Shown here: positions 33,933 to 44,604 of the stretch, piece by piece
How positions within the stretch are numbered: the first letter of the stretch is position 1
How the letters are laid out: each line of letters begins with the position of its first letter
Source: Zea mays
Lineage: Eukaryota > Streptophyta > Magnoliopsida > Poales > Poaceae
Reading direction: 5' to 3'
Assembly (NCBI RefSeq): GCF_902167145.1
Contig: NC_050098.1
Coordinates: 81,632,207-81,696,206, forward strand
Length of the DNA stretch: 64,000 bases
The notes under the pieces: model-generated
Told to the model about the DNA's origin: nothing
Database searches by the model: none
Seen by the model: only the letters and a program-made list of their open reading frames with translations
Position numbers and translations under genes: made by a program

Positions 33933-34609
33933 TGTTGGGGACTTGTTCTCAAATGCTATGAGTTAAGAACAAGGCAACACAAAATGTTAATGGTTAATGC
34001 CCTTCGTCCTTCGAAGCATTATCTCCTTTAGGATATAATGATCTTCAGACAAAGGTCATGAAGGACGTACCTTCATCATCGTAGTATATGTTAATGAAAG
34101 AAGAAACATATAAAATATGAGAGTCAACATGAATAATCATATGACATTATTCATATATTTGTATATTTCTATTATGTCATCATAAATGAACATGAACAAT
34201 ATTGAATTACATTTGTACCTTCGGCTTGACAGAAGGCAAAAGTCCAAGCGTGACGCATGAGCGAGTACAAGTCAGCGTGAACAGTACGTGGATATTGTTC
34301 ATCTATTTATAGGCACAGGGCGCAGCCTGTATGAAATTACATTCATGCCCTTCGTGTTTACTATTGACTTAAGGACAATCTATCGAGGACTAGATAGCCT
34401 TTTCCTCTTTAAGTCGGTTCCTTTTTCTGCTGCTGAGCCGAAGCTTCCTTGCGCGTAGCTTCGAGACTGGTTCAACCTTCGTCTTGATCACGCTTTTCCT
34501 ATCATGTTCAACTTCATTTCGAGTCCGAAGATTCCTGTACATATATTACACTTGGGAAACATTGTTAATCATGTTTTTGAGAACCTTCGGAAGACGAAGG
34601 CCCCCAACA
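33933..34609 (-). repeat. 5' LTR of element A
   Basis: 677 bp. The minus strand reads TGTTGGGGGCC..GTCCCCAACA. The primer site, at 33914-33932, abuts it. Confidence 0.9.
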
Positions 34610-35702
34610 CTTTTGTAAAGTATTCTCCCCCTTTTTATGGAAAAAAGACATACTCCCTCTATCGGAGACCCTCTATAAAGAAAAAGGCACATGAATATAA
34701 GAGGAAACAAGACATGATAGTATAGACTAACTCCCCCTAAAACTATGCATAGGTAAATGATAGAAGATATTCTAGTGATATCAAAAGAAGCATTTAACAA
34801 CATATGCACTTATGGCAACATGGGGGCATAAGATGAAAAGTACATAGTATATTCAAACTTTGGAGAAGACATGTAAATGATGCCAATCGAAAGATGATAC
34901 TAATCGAAATGTTCGAATGATGGCATTCTTGTAGTGGAAGCATATTGTATTTCTCTAAGGACTCCATTTTCCTTCAATGAGACTACTACACCATAGTAGG
35001 CTTCAAAAGTAGTGTTAGTATTATAGAGTAATCTCCCCCTAAAGGTGAGCATACAAGTTTTGAATACTTGTAGAAGGCATGCACTTTGATTTTGAGATCA
35101 AGAGGGGCAAATCTTCTATAATCCGTACTTTGGCACATATAATTCAAATTGACACCAATTGAAAGATATAACATTAGGAACATGCAATAGTGTCATCTGT
35201 CTATGAACTTTAATTAAGCTATGTGTCGTGCTTTATTACACAATTTAAACCATGTAGGTTTGCTCAACAAGTATGAGTTCAAACCGAGCATTCCTACCAT
35301 ATGATACGCCTAGCATAAATGCAATAAGTAATACCAATTGAAAAACTAATATTAGTAAAAAAGGATACTAAAAGCAATACTAGGCATGAAAGGTAAACTA
35401 GATACCAAAAGAAATTAGATACGCATATCTAAAAACAAGGAAATGCAATAAATTCTAGTTACCTTAATCATGGGTGGGGAATTTGGGTCCAAAGTGTTCA
35501 CTAACCCACTTGGCAATATTCTTGATCAGATGTGATGCATCCCATAATATACATCCTAATTTGCCAAGTCTCCAAATTCCTCGAAGTCCTTTGGACTTCT
35601 CACTTCCCTCTCGGGACCCAAACTTTCTTGGTGCTTTTCATGACTGAGATAATCTCCTTTGGCACCCAGATGCGTTTGGCCCCCTTTTCCTTGTTGGCTT
35701 GT
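34610..35702 (-). mobile_element. Sirevirus (Ty1/Copia) remnant, 3' part
   Basis: The octamer AGGGGGAG occurs three times on the minus strand (34625-34632, 34731-34738, 35033-35040). Repeats of this polypurine motif upstream of the 3' LTR are a described Sirevirus signature. Further right, the minus strand at about 35480-35702 translates with breaks to GKGAKRIWVPKE and KKVWVPR, typical of the WVPK-rich region at the gag/pol boundary. The pol gene and the 3' LTR are missing. The rest of the stretch is AT-rich with no gene visible. Confidence 0.6.
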
Positions 35703-36385
35703 GTTGTTCTCTTGTTCTCAAATGTTGTGAATCAAGAACAAGGCAACACAATTGTTAAAAATTAGGGACCTTCGTCCTCCGAAGCATCATCTCTTTTCGG
35801 ATATAATGGTCTTCAGACGAAGGTCGTGAAGGATGCACCTTCTTCATTCGCAAGAATAATAATTCATAGAGATCGTAAACATAATTCATTCATATACCGA
35901 TTCATATATTTATTTCATGATAACATATGAATATTAATAGGATTTACATTACATTGGTACCTTCGACTTGTTCGAAGGTGCTGACGTGAGAGTGATTACA
36001 ATCCAACGTGAACAGTACGGGGGTACTGTTCACCTATTTATAGGCACAGGACGCAGCCCGGTTGAAAATACATTTATGACCTTAATATGTACATATAATC
36101 ATAACATAAATCATCAGGGATTGACTAGTCTTTTCCTCTTTAGCTCGGCTTTATGCTTGACCTTTGTTGCCATCTTAAGCCGAAGCTGTCATCCTTCAGT
36201 TGTGGCTTCGGCATTCGTTGTTATCGTTTTCGGACAATGTCTTCATCTCAAGTATCTTTGGCGGGAAAAAGATACTTGTCACGAAGCTCTTCTCATGACG
36301 AAGCTCCTATAATATTTAATAATATACTAGAAACAAAAGGTTAGTTGTGTTTTTGAGGACCTTTGGAAAAGGAAGGCCCCCAACA
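35703..36385 (-). repeat. 3' LTR of element E
   Basis: 683 bp, ending CCCCCAACA at 36385. The outer end is altered (TGTTGTTCTC in place of TGTTGGGGAC). TATA box and the hairpin with arms GAACAGTAC and GTACTGTTC are present near 36012-36045. It is the most diverged LTR of this group together with D. Confidence 0.8.
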
Positions 36386-36397
36386 GTAGCCCCTGAG

Positions 36398-38450
36398 CTC
36401 GATCCACAAAAATCACGAAGGCTTCTGGATGACGAAGAGAAGATGTGCAATGAAATCCTTGGAAATTATACGAAGAAGGAAGATCAACTAATGAGAGCCA
36501 CCTTCAGCACACGGGAGAAGCGGATACTAAATCGGGTGATGGATGCCCTAGGCTTCGAGTACCCTGATTATGAAAGGCTTGACAATGAAACTAGGGGATT
36601 GAAGAGAAAAAGGGTTGTGAGTGTGTTAACAAGGCAAGCATAGAGGTCAGTTGAAGTAGGCAAGAATAAGAAATTAACAAAGAAACCGAAGCTGGCATAA
36701 AAACCTTCGGCACCAAAGAAAAGAAAGGTTACAAGTTCCGAGCACGGAGATGAAGAGGGACCTTCTCCACCGAAGCATTTAGAGAAGACCCCTTCGGCAA
36801 CTTCGGTTGGGGTAACATAATTTTTTGAGGTAATGACTGCACCCTTACCTTTCCCAATGCTGAGTCCTCTAGGATCCGATCTAACAAGCTTGTTACAGCC
36901 ACAAAAGAAAATTGTTGAGGGAAGTGCCGATGCAGAGGCGGGTAAAGACCCTTCGGCGCCTAGCAGAGGGAACATTCAGAAGAAGCATCGAATGATGAAT
37001 GTGATGAGGGCCATCCTTGACACCCCTCCTCCAGTGATTCAAAATGAAATTACTCCTGCTATAACTGACGAAGGTCCCCAACAAGCTGAGAATAGTGGCG
37101 GTCCCCTTGGTACAACTATGTTAGAAATCAATAGACTTATTGCAAATGTTGTACCTAGGAAAAATATGGAGGGGGCAGTTGCTATAGAGACTTCTACGCC
37201 AAAGGGAAAGAGAACTGAGGAAGCCTCTTTGGAAGATAGAAGCTTCGATCTTCGACACCTGGGTGGCCAACAACTTTCTGTAGAGGATATATCGGAACTG
37301 AAGGAATTTGCTATTTATGGCGGCTATCAGCCCGGATTCATGCTCTTTGGCAGCGTCGACGAAGAGATTTTAGGATGTATTCGCGATCGCGCTGGGGCAA
37401 AAATTGTAAGCACATTATCAAAGAGCATCGGATTCTCGAAGCTAGACATTAGCTGCTACAAAAGACAACATGTTATTGGCAGCTTGTTCTACTCAAATTT
37501 TAAGATAAAACTCCTCTACTACTTTTCTTTCGCCATGCGATTTAAGCATTCCAGTAATGGAGATTTAATTTAATTCATCTTTCAGAGCCTACTGCTGAGC
37601 AAGGCCCTAAAAATGCAACAGGACGACAAAGACAAAAAGAATGAATTTGTTATCCATGGCTTGTAAAAAAGGATTGATGAACTTGAAACTTCATTGAAGG
37701 AAAATGACAGCCTACTCCATTCGGCCGAAGGTTCTCTTGCCGAAGTTCGATCTCAGAATGAAAAATTAAGCAAAGAGCTGAAAGAAGCTCGAACACTTTT
37801 GGAAGAGAACTCAAATCGGTTTAGCCATGAAACCGAAGCTTTAAACGCGACAATCAAGGCAGAAGCTGAAAAGAATCTTAAACTAAGCGAAACAGTCAAA
37901 ACTCTTCGGAATAAATGTTTTAGCTTTGCTACTGAATGCATCGCTCAGCTAAAGAGTATCTTCAATTCTATTGGAGCCATGTCCAAAGAAGTTAATATTT
38001 CTACTGAAGAGATCCCCGGAGCTCTTGGATGTATTGAGAAAGAGGTTGATGTTCTCGACGAAGTTATAACAAGCCATGGTGATTTTTGTGCGCTAGTGGC
38101 TTCTCGTGGCACGGCTGCTACTTTTGTCAAGGCTAGGTGCAATCATATAAGAACTGTTAATAGGCCCAACTTTAGCCTCTCACCGTCTGACCTAGTTAAT
38201 ATTCCAGCCGAAGCCAGAAGCATAGTAACAGATTCATTACTCAAATATGGGCTAAGGGCGGCCGAGAGATTGCTGGAGACAAAGCTTGAGCTTTACTTAA
38301 CAAAGTATGGCGAATTTCTTTACCTTCATGTTTTTACTTTAGATTTTTCCTTATTACGTTCCTCAATACCTTTGCCTTGTTGTTTTTAGGGCGATGTTGG
38401 CGAAGACTAATGAGCCGAAGCTTACCCTGAAGATCTAAAGAAAGCTTCAG
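36398..38450 (+). pseudogene. Element E antisense gene, N-terminally deleted and diverged
   Basis: Starts inside the coding region, directly after the polypurine tract. Promoter, 19-bp repeat and about 370 N-terminal residues are gone. The remaining exon 1 part (about 36420-37503) reads TREKRILNRVMDALGFEYPDY, the counterpart of C's KKRLNRVFDAIGFFYPDY, and ends SLFYSNFK at the exon boundary. The donor has become AT, while the acceptor TTTCAG is at 37580-37585. Exon 2 (from 37586) encodes a long coiled coil with one early stop. Identity to the A-D proteins is low enough to suggest a separate subfamily. Confidence 0.7.
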
Positions 38451-38989
38451 AAGCTTTTCTTTCTTGCGCTAATGACTAAAAACACTTCTAAGGCTTCTTT
38501 GTACAAGAAATACATTGTATTCAACAAAAAGTTGTGATTGAATGTGAAAATTTTTGTAAATATCTATGAATACCTCGTAAAGTTGCTTTACCTTTTATCT
38601 CACTATTGTCTGCTTTGCTGTGGACGGAACCGATGCTCCCAGCTTTTTGAGCCGAAGGCGAAAAACACCTTCCCTTCTTTTCATTCACATCGAAATACCT
38701 TTGGACCAAAATTAAAAAAGATGGCCCCCTCGTACATACGAAGCGTTCTCCCTTCTTTTCCGGTTAAACATCTTCGTTTATAACAAAGCATCTTCACTCA
38801 CAACAAAGCATTTTCACATTGAAAGCAGAAACATTCTCTCTTTTTTTGTTTCTCTGCTAATGCTTTATGTGAGATGACATGATGCGATGAAGCTACATAT
38901 GTCTAATGCATGTTTATATGAATGCAGAAGATGATGTGATGAAGTATGCAAATGTATGCTGAAGATAAAAAAATCACACAGATATACAC

Positions 38990-39287
38990 TCGGACTCTAC
39001 ATCCCCTTAGGAACGACTTTAGAGTCTCGTCACCTTTTACTTAGGTGGTATTTCAGCTCTGCATCCCCTTAGAAACGACTTTGGAGCTAAGCTCTGCATT
39101 CCCATAGGAACGACTTTGGAGCTTCTTCACCTTTGAATTAGGTGGTATTTTAGCTCTGCATCTCCTTAGGAACGACTTCGGAGCTAAGCTCTGCATCCCC
39201 TTAGGAACGACTTTGGAGCTTCTTCACCTTTGACTTAAGTGGCATTTTTAGCTCTGCATCCCCTTAGGGACGAGTTTCGAGCTTCTT
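38990..39287. repeat. Short-repeat array of element E
   Basis: Five or so units with the core CCCCTTAGGAACGACTTTGGAGC. The stretch from 38451 to 38989 holds an 18-base version of the flanking repeat (38659-38676) and otherwise AT-rich sequence. Confidence 0.82.
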
Positions 39288-39565
39288 CATACTCTTTTAC
39301 ACTCGATGGTGTAATCTCAGATCTTTACATTTACATGTGGGGGAAGATGGCCCTTGTATTGCACAGAACCGCGCAAGAAAAAAATGAAGAATTACAACCT
39401 AAGGCCCCATTAAAAACCTTTCTCCCCTCTTGAAAGTAAAAGGGTGCCATATGGGAAAGAAAGAAGATTACACAGTTTATACGTAATATCTCTGAAGCTC
39501 ATCTGCATTCCAAGATCTTGGAACGTCATTCCCATCCATGTCCTTCGGCTTGTATGAACGGGGTC

Positions 39566-40236
39566 TGTTGGGGACTTGTTCTCAAATTCTAAGAGTTAAG
39601 AACAAGGCAACATAAAAAGTGTTAAGTGTTAGGGTCCTTCGTCCTTCGAAGCATTATATCCCCTTGGGAAATAATGAGTCTCGGACGAAGGTCATGGAAA
39701 ACATACCTTCGTAAACATAACAAATAATGACGAAGGACTCACATAAAGCATGAAATATGATATAAGCATCACCAAAGAATCATTTCTATTTTATTAACAT
39801 GGAAAAACAGAAATGATCCCAAATTACAAATGTACCTTCGATCCTGAGAGAAGGTGGAAAGTACGAACGTGACGCCAAAAGCAGAATGACAAGCTAGCGT
39901 GAACAGTACGGGAGTACTGTTCATCTATTTATAGACGCGGGACGCAGCCCACGTAAAATTACATCCATGTCCATTACATTTGTTAACGGTTTGTGGAAAT
40001 CTATTGAGGACCCCGAAGTCTTTTCATCTTAAGGTCGGTTCCCCCTTGTGCCATCGCGCCGAAGCTTCCCTGCGTACAGCTTCGGCTGCCCCCGACCTTC
40101 GTCTGGCTCAGCCTTCGTCCTGGTCGTGCTCCATATCCATAATTCTGAATCCGAAAATACCTGTTCATATAATTCACTTGGAAAACATTGTCAAATCATG
40201 TTTTTGAGGACCTTCGGAGGACGAAGGCCCCCAACA
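39566..40236 (-). repeat. 3' LTR of element C
   Basis: 671 bp. The polypurine tract GCGAGGGGCTAC (minus strand) follows at 40237-40248. Sequence appears identical to 46195-46865. Confidence 0.95.
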
Positions 40237-40311
40237 GTAGCCCCTCGCAATATTAATTTGTAAATAATAAATTCAGATTGCGATATGGACGAAGGCCTTG
40301 AGCCGAAGGTC

Positions 40312-40330
40312 CGAAAAAACACCTTCCCTT
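40312..40330 (+). repeat. 19-bp flanking repeat, upstream copy (element C)
   Basis: CGAAAAAACACCTTCCCTT, repeated directly at 43787-43805. Confidence 0.75.
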
Positions 40331-40389
40331 TGCTAGAATAGCAACATTCACTGACAAGCGGGGCCTTTTAACTTTTAACGCCCTAGGCG

Positions 40390-40397
40390 TATAAATA
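40390..40397 (+). promoter_or_regulatory. TATA box of the element C antisense gene
   Basis: TATAAATA in the context GGCGTATAAATAAGA, 153 bp upstream of the ATG at 40543. Confidence 0.65.
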
Positions 40398-40542
40398 AGA
40401 ACACATCGTGAATTCATTTGGTACACACGCCTGCCTTTTGCTTCGGCCCACTAAAAATTTTTAGCTCTTGCTCATTGAGATTTGCTGGCCTTTTTGATTT
40501 CGAAGCTTCGGCCTCGGGAACAAATTTTTAGTGTTTCCGAAG

Positions 40543-43500
40543 ATGTCTGAAGACAAGAAGATCCCTGCTGAGACGAAGCTGAGTCTCGAGGAGGAGAAGA
40601 ATCTGGGGTTCCTGATAGCGATGGCAGAGACTAATACAGAGAAAATCACGAAGGAGATTCTTGAAGGTTTGTCCGAAGATACTGATGACAGCGACAGCTA
40701 TGATGTGGAAAGTGATGGGGAAGAGGCCGAAGATCGACCGTGGCGACCAAGTCACTCAGTTTTTGGGAAAACAACCATCAAGCAGAGTCACATTGATAAT
40801 ATGAGGGGGCGATACTTCCGAGACATATCTATTGTGAGAGCTGATGCCGGGGAAAAGACTTCTCCCACCCCTGAAGAAGATGAAGTTGTGATTTTCCGAA
40901 GCCTCCTCAAGGCTGGGCTTCGATTCCCCCTGAGCAATTTTGTTGTTGAGGTACTGAAAACATTCCAAATCTACCTTCATCAACTCACTCCCGAAGCTAT
41001 TATAAGAATGGGGATTTTTGTCTGGGCTGCGAGAAGCCAAGGTTTGGAACCAAACGCTAAAAGCTTCTGCAACATACACGAGTTATTGTACGAGACGAAG
41101 CCCTGGGGAAAGGAGCAATACCACAACAACTTTGGGTGCTACAGCTTCGGCGCCCGCTCCGGGTCAAGCTACCCTGTGCCAACCTTTCGGAAGAGGTGGC
41201 CCGGAGCCTGGATGTCTGAATGGTTTTATGTGAAAAATGATCTAACAGCGCAAAATAATGTCAAAAGTATCATTATGTACCCAATTTGGCAACGCTTCGG
41301 ACTTCGAAGGCCGAAGGTTGAAATGGATGAGGCAGCCGAAGAATGCCAAAGAGCCTTCGGCGCAGTCTGCTCCTTCATTGGGACAAGGGACTTGGTCCAG
41401 GAGCACATTGCCTTCAGGATATGGCCACTTGCGGAAAAGTGGGAAATGCCGAAAGAAACCATCAAAGAGTCCGACGAAGGCGGACTAGTCAGATTAAAAT
41501 ACACATTCAAATATGCAGATAAATTTATTGAACCTGATGATGACTGGCTGAAAAGCATTGAAACATTAAGTGATGAATTACTTGGGGCATTCTCGAAGGC
41601 TGAAAATACTGCACTGTCAGCAGCCTTCGGAGGCCGAAAAAAGAAGAGATTGAATCGAGTGTTTGATGCAATCGGGTTCTTCTACCCTGATTATTGTTAT
41701 CCCGTCCGAAGGCAAAAAAGGAAAAACATAACATCTGAAAAAGAAGAAGCTGGAACTGCTCCTAGCGAGCTAGACCCAAAAGGAAAAAGGTTGAAGGTCT
41801 TCACACACCGACCACGCCATATTGAACCAGCTTCGGTGCCTGAGTATACTGGAGGAACTCCTTCGGCCGCTGAAGCTGAACAGCCACTCTTATTGCCAGA
41901 AATTGCAGAGATGGCCGAAGCACCATCGACAGAAAAAATGGAAGAAGCGAAAAATCTGACTAAGGAAAAAACCTCAGAAACTTTAAGTCCTGCAATAAAT
42001 ATTGAAGCAGCAAAAATCCAAAAGGCTCCAATGGTGACCCCAAAAAGGAAAAGAATGGTAAATGTACTAGATGTCTTGGAGACAATTAAGTCTTCAAGCA
42101 CAACTCCAAAAAAGAGTGTTGAAATTGCTGAAGCTTCCTCTGAAGCTCCGACACAACAAACTGAAGCTGAAGCTGGGCCTTCAGAGCCCTTCAGGGAAGA
42201 AACTTTGGAAACCGAAGCGATAAAAATACCAGAACCAATTTTAATTGAAGAGACTGACACTGCCATCCCCGAAGCGCCTGCCAGCATGTGTGATTACATT
42301 ATACGACATGCTTCGGGGAAAAAGCTATCTGACGGAGAAATTCATGAAGCTAATCATTATGCGAAGGAGCTAAAATATCCAAAGGGGGCAATAATATTCA
42401 ATGGGACAAATGAAGATGATTTTTTATACTGCCTACCGGATAATAAGGAACTATCTGTCTGTCGAGAAATGGCCAGGGGCATAGGCTTCCCGAAGCTCGA
42501 AGTTGGACTAAGCGCCATGACGAAAGAGGATCTCGCAGACAGCCTTGCGTACAACAGCTTGAAGGTACCGGAATTAAACGCTTGAAAAAACCCCCCCATT
42601 ATTTTTACGCACATCATTCTTTTTTCCTTATTTGAATTCTTTTTCGTATAGGGCCTGATCCTAAGCAACGCGCTAAGAGCGCAGAAGAGCGCCGAAGATG
42701 AAAGTTATGAAATTGCGTTTAATAATTTACGCTCCGAAGTTATCAAGCTGAGAAATGAAGCTTTGGAAAAAGATAAAATTCTGCTTACATTGGTGGATAA
42801 AGTGAAAAAAGACGAGGCCGCTTCAAAGGCCCAATCCGAAGCTCAAAAACGCGAGATTGAAGATCTTCGGAAACAACTGGCTAGAGCGAAAGAGGAGCGC
42901 GCGCTTGAGGAAACGAATCGTGAACTTAGCGATTTTATGGTCAACAAATTGGAATCAAGAGTTAAGGAGCTTCGCACATCGCAGAGGAAATGCTATGTTA
43001 AATCTATGGAATGCGTGAATAAAATTAAAAACAGCTTTGCTAGCGTCGGCGCCTTTTCCAGCGAAGAGAATTTTTCTCGAGGCAATCCCGAAGGTCCGCT
43101 GGAATGGATTAGCCACGAAGCAGAGGCCTTCGAAGAAATTCTAAACAGCCGCGGCGACATATGCGCTTTTTCAGGCGCTAGAGGAATTACTTCTGTGTTA
43201 GAGAAGAAGGGTTGCGGGCACGTAAAACTTTTAGCTCAGTCCGAAGCTACCTTATGCTCCGAAGATATCAAGGATCCCTCGGCCGAAGCAAGCGTGGTTG
43301 CTGGCAAATTTTTTACTGATATCTGGAACAACGGCGGCCGAGGAATGGCACAAGAAATTATCGAAAGGAGCGAAAAAGGCATCCACGAAGCTAGGAAAGT
43401 GGCAGAGACTGCCGAAAAGAGTAGGGAGCCCGAAGGACAGTTAGGTACCAACTAGTCGTTCTTGTTGCGCTGTAATTTTCATTTTAAACTTTGCTCGCGA

Positions 43501-43698
43501 TTTGCAAAAGTACTGAAGAAGTGTTCTCTACGCTCAGAAGCTGTTGGACGATCTCCCCACACAAAAGGGGATGAAGAAATTAATCAGATGGCCGAAACTA
43601 TCATGGACAAGGTCGTTGACCAACTTCTGAATAAAGCCGCCGAAGCAGTATTGAGGGAAAAAAAACATTTAAAGTGTAATCTATGCAACACTTTGTAG
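40543..43698 (+). CDS. Element C antisense gene, intact three-exon Transposase_28-like protein
   Basis: Exons 40543-42564, 42652-43444 and 43511-43698 give a 1000-residue product. Introns are 87 and 66 nt with GT..AG ends; the second acceptor (GCAAAAG) is weak. The first ATG (40543) is used because GTG precedes it upstream and sister copies start at the same MSEDKK. Residues about 40-65 are acidic (SEDTDDSDSYD..). Residues about 105-235 are the conserved domain (VIFRSLLKAGLRFPL, YHNNFGCYSFGARSG, WMSEWFYVKND). Basic KRKR-type runs near 390, 410 and 500 could be nuclear localisation signals. Exon 2 is a Lys/Glu-rich coiled coil. The family is annotated in plants as 'putative gypsy type transposon'; no activity is known. 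It is antisense to the element and convergent with gag. Confidence 0.85.
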
Positions 43699-43786
43699 TT
43701 TTGAATGTAATATACAAGTCTCTTTTCATTATTGAATTCTTTACGATGCATGAAACTTTAAATACATACCACTTTTGAGCCTTCGG

Positions 43787-43805
43787 CGAAAAAACACCTT
43801 CCCTT
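43787..43805 (+). repeat. 19-bp flanking repeat, downstream copy (element C)
   Basis: CGAAAAAACACCTTCCCTT, 89 bp past the stop of the antisense gene, same orientation as 40312-40330. Confidence 0.75.
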
Positions 43806-44149
43806 CTTTTCATGCGTCGTGAAGAAGATAGCCTTCGTCAAAATTGTTCTAATGAGTGACATCGATGCCTCGTGAAAACATTTTCCGAAGCTATTTTCCG
43901 AAGCTATGCAATTTTGATATTGATCTGATAAAGCTCGCCCATGCTTCGTGAAAATATTCCCCGAAACTGTATTCCGAAGCTATACAATTTCAATGTTACT
44001 TTTTCAAAGCATCCCTTCGAAGGTTTAGAGTGTCCCCTTCTCTTGCCAAATGCGATATGATGTATGATGCTTATGCTATGCAAAATGATGTGATGATGTT
44101 ATGTTATGCATGTGACATTTGTTCCGAAGATACACATAAAATATATTCG

Positions 44150-44411
44150 TAAGCTCTGCATTCCCTTAGGAACGTCTTTGGAGCTTCTTCGTCTTTTACT
44201 TAGACGGCATCAGCGTTGACTTTTCGCTGTAAGCCTCCCTTAGGAGCTTCTTCGTCTTTTACTTAGACGGTATCAGCGTTGACTTTTCGCTGTAGGCTCT
44301 GCATTCCTTTAGGAACGACTTCTGAGCAGAAAACTTACGCTGCGCTCCTTTTGGAACGACTTTTTGTGACTTTATAAACTTACTCTGCGTTCCTTAGAAC
44401 GACTTTTTGTT
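44150..44411. repeat. Short-repeat array of element C
   Basis: Includes two units of about 70 bp (GGAGCTTCTTCGTCTTTTACTTAGACGG..) and several AGGAACGACTTTTG cores. It lies between the antisense stop (43698) and the gag stop (44605), so both transcripts should end in or run through it. Confidence 0.85.
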
Positions 44412-44604
44412 ACTCCGAAGGATTTTTAGTCCGAAGGTCCTTCTTGGTAACGGAAGAAATTTTAGGCTTCGGCAACTTAGGCCTGTGAATCAAATAAATT
44501 TTTCTCATGGAAACAACGAAATTATTACATGGAAACTAACAATGTCTTTTGCTTCACAGAAAATAAAACTGAATAGAAAAGACTGCTATCAAAAGTAGGA
44601 TATG

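Larger units (their letters stand above)
20231..34609 (-). mobile_element. Element A: ZEON-like Gypsy element carrying nested element B
   Basis: Minus-strand element with LTRs at 33933-34609 (5') and 20231-20905 (3'). Flanking pentamers are ATTTT (20226-20230) and CTTTT (34610-34614), a target duplication with one change. Internal order in element orientation: primer site, gag (split by B), short-repeat array, antisense gene, polypurine tract. No pol is present, as reported for ZEON-type non-autonomous elements. The LTRs differ at roughly 25 positions by eye (3-4%), so A is older than B, which sits inside it. Confidence 0.88.

Noticed and set aside
38990..39287. Possible CRISPR-like array (regular short repeats)
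   Set aside because: Repeats are imperfect, tandem with no unique spacers, occur in every ZEON-type copy at the same place, and the genome is a plant.
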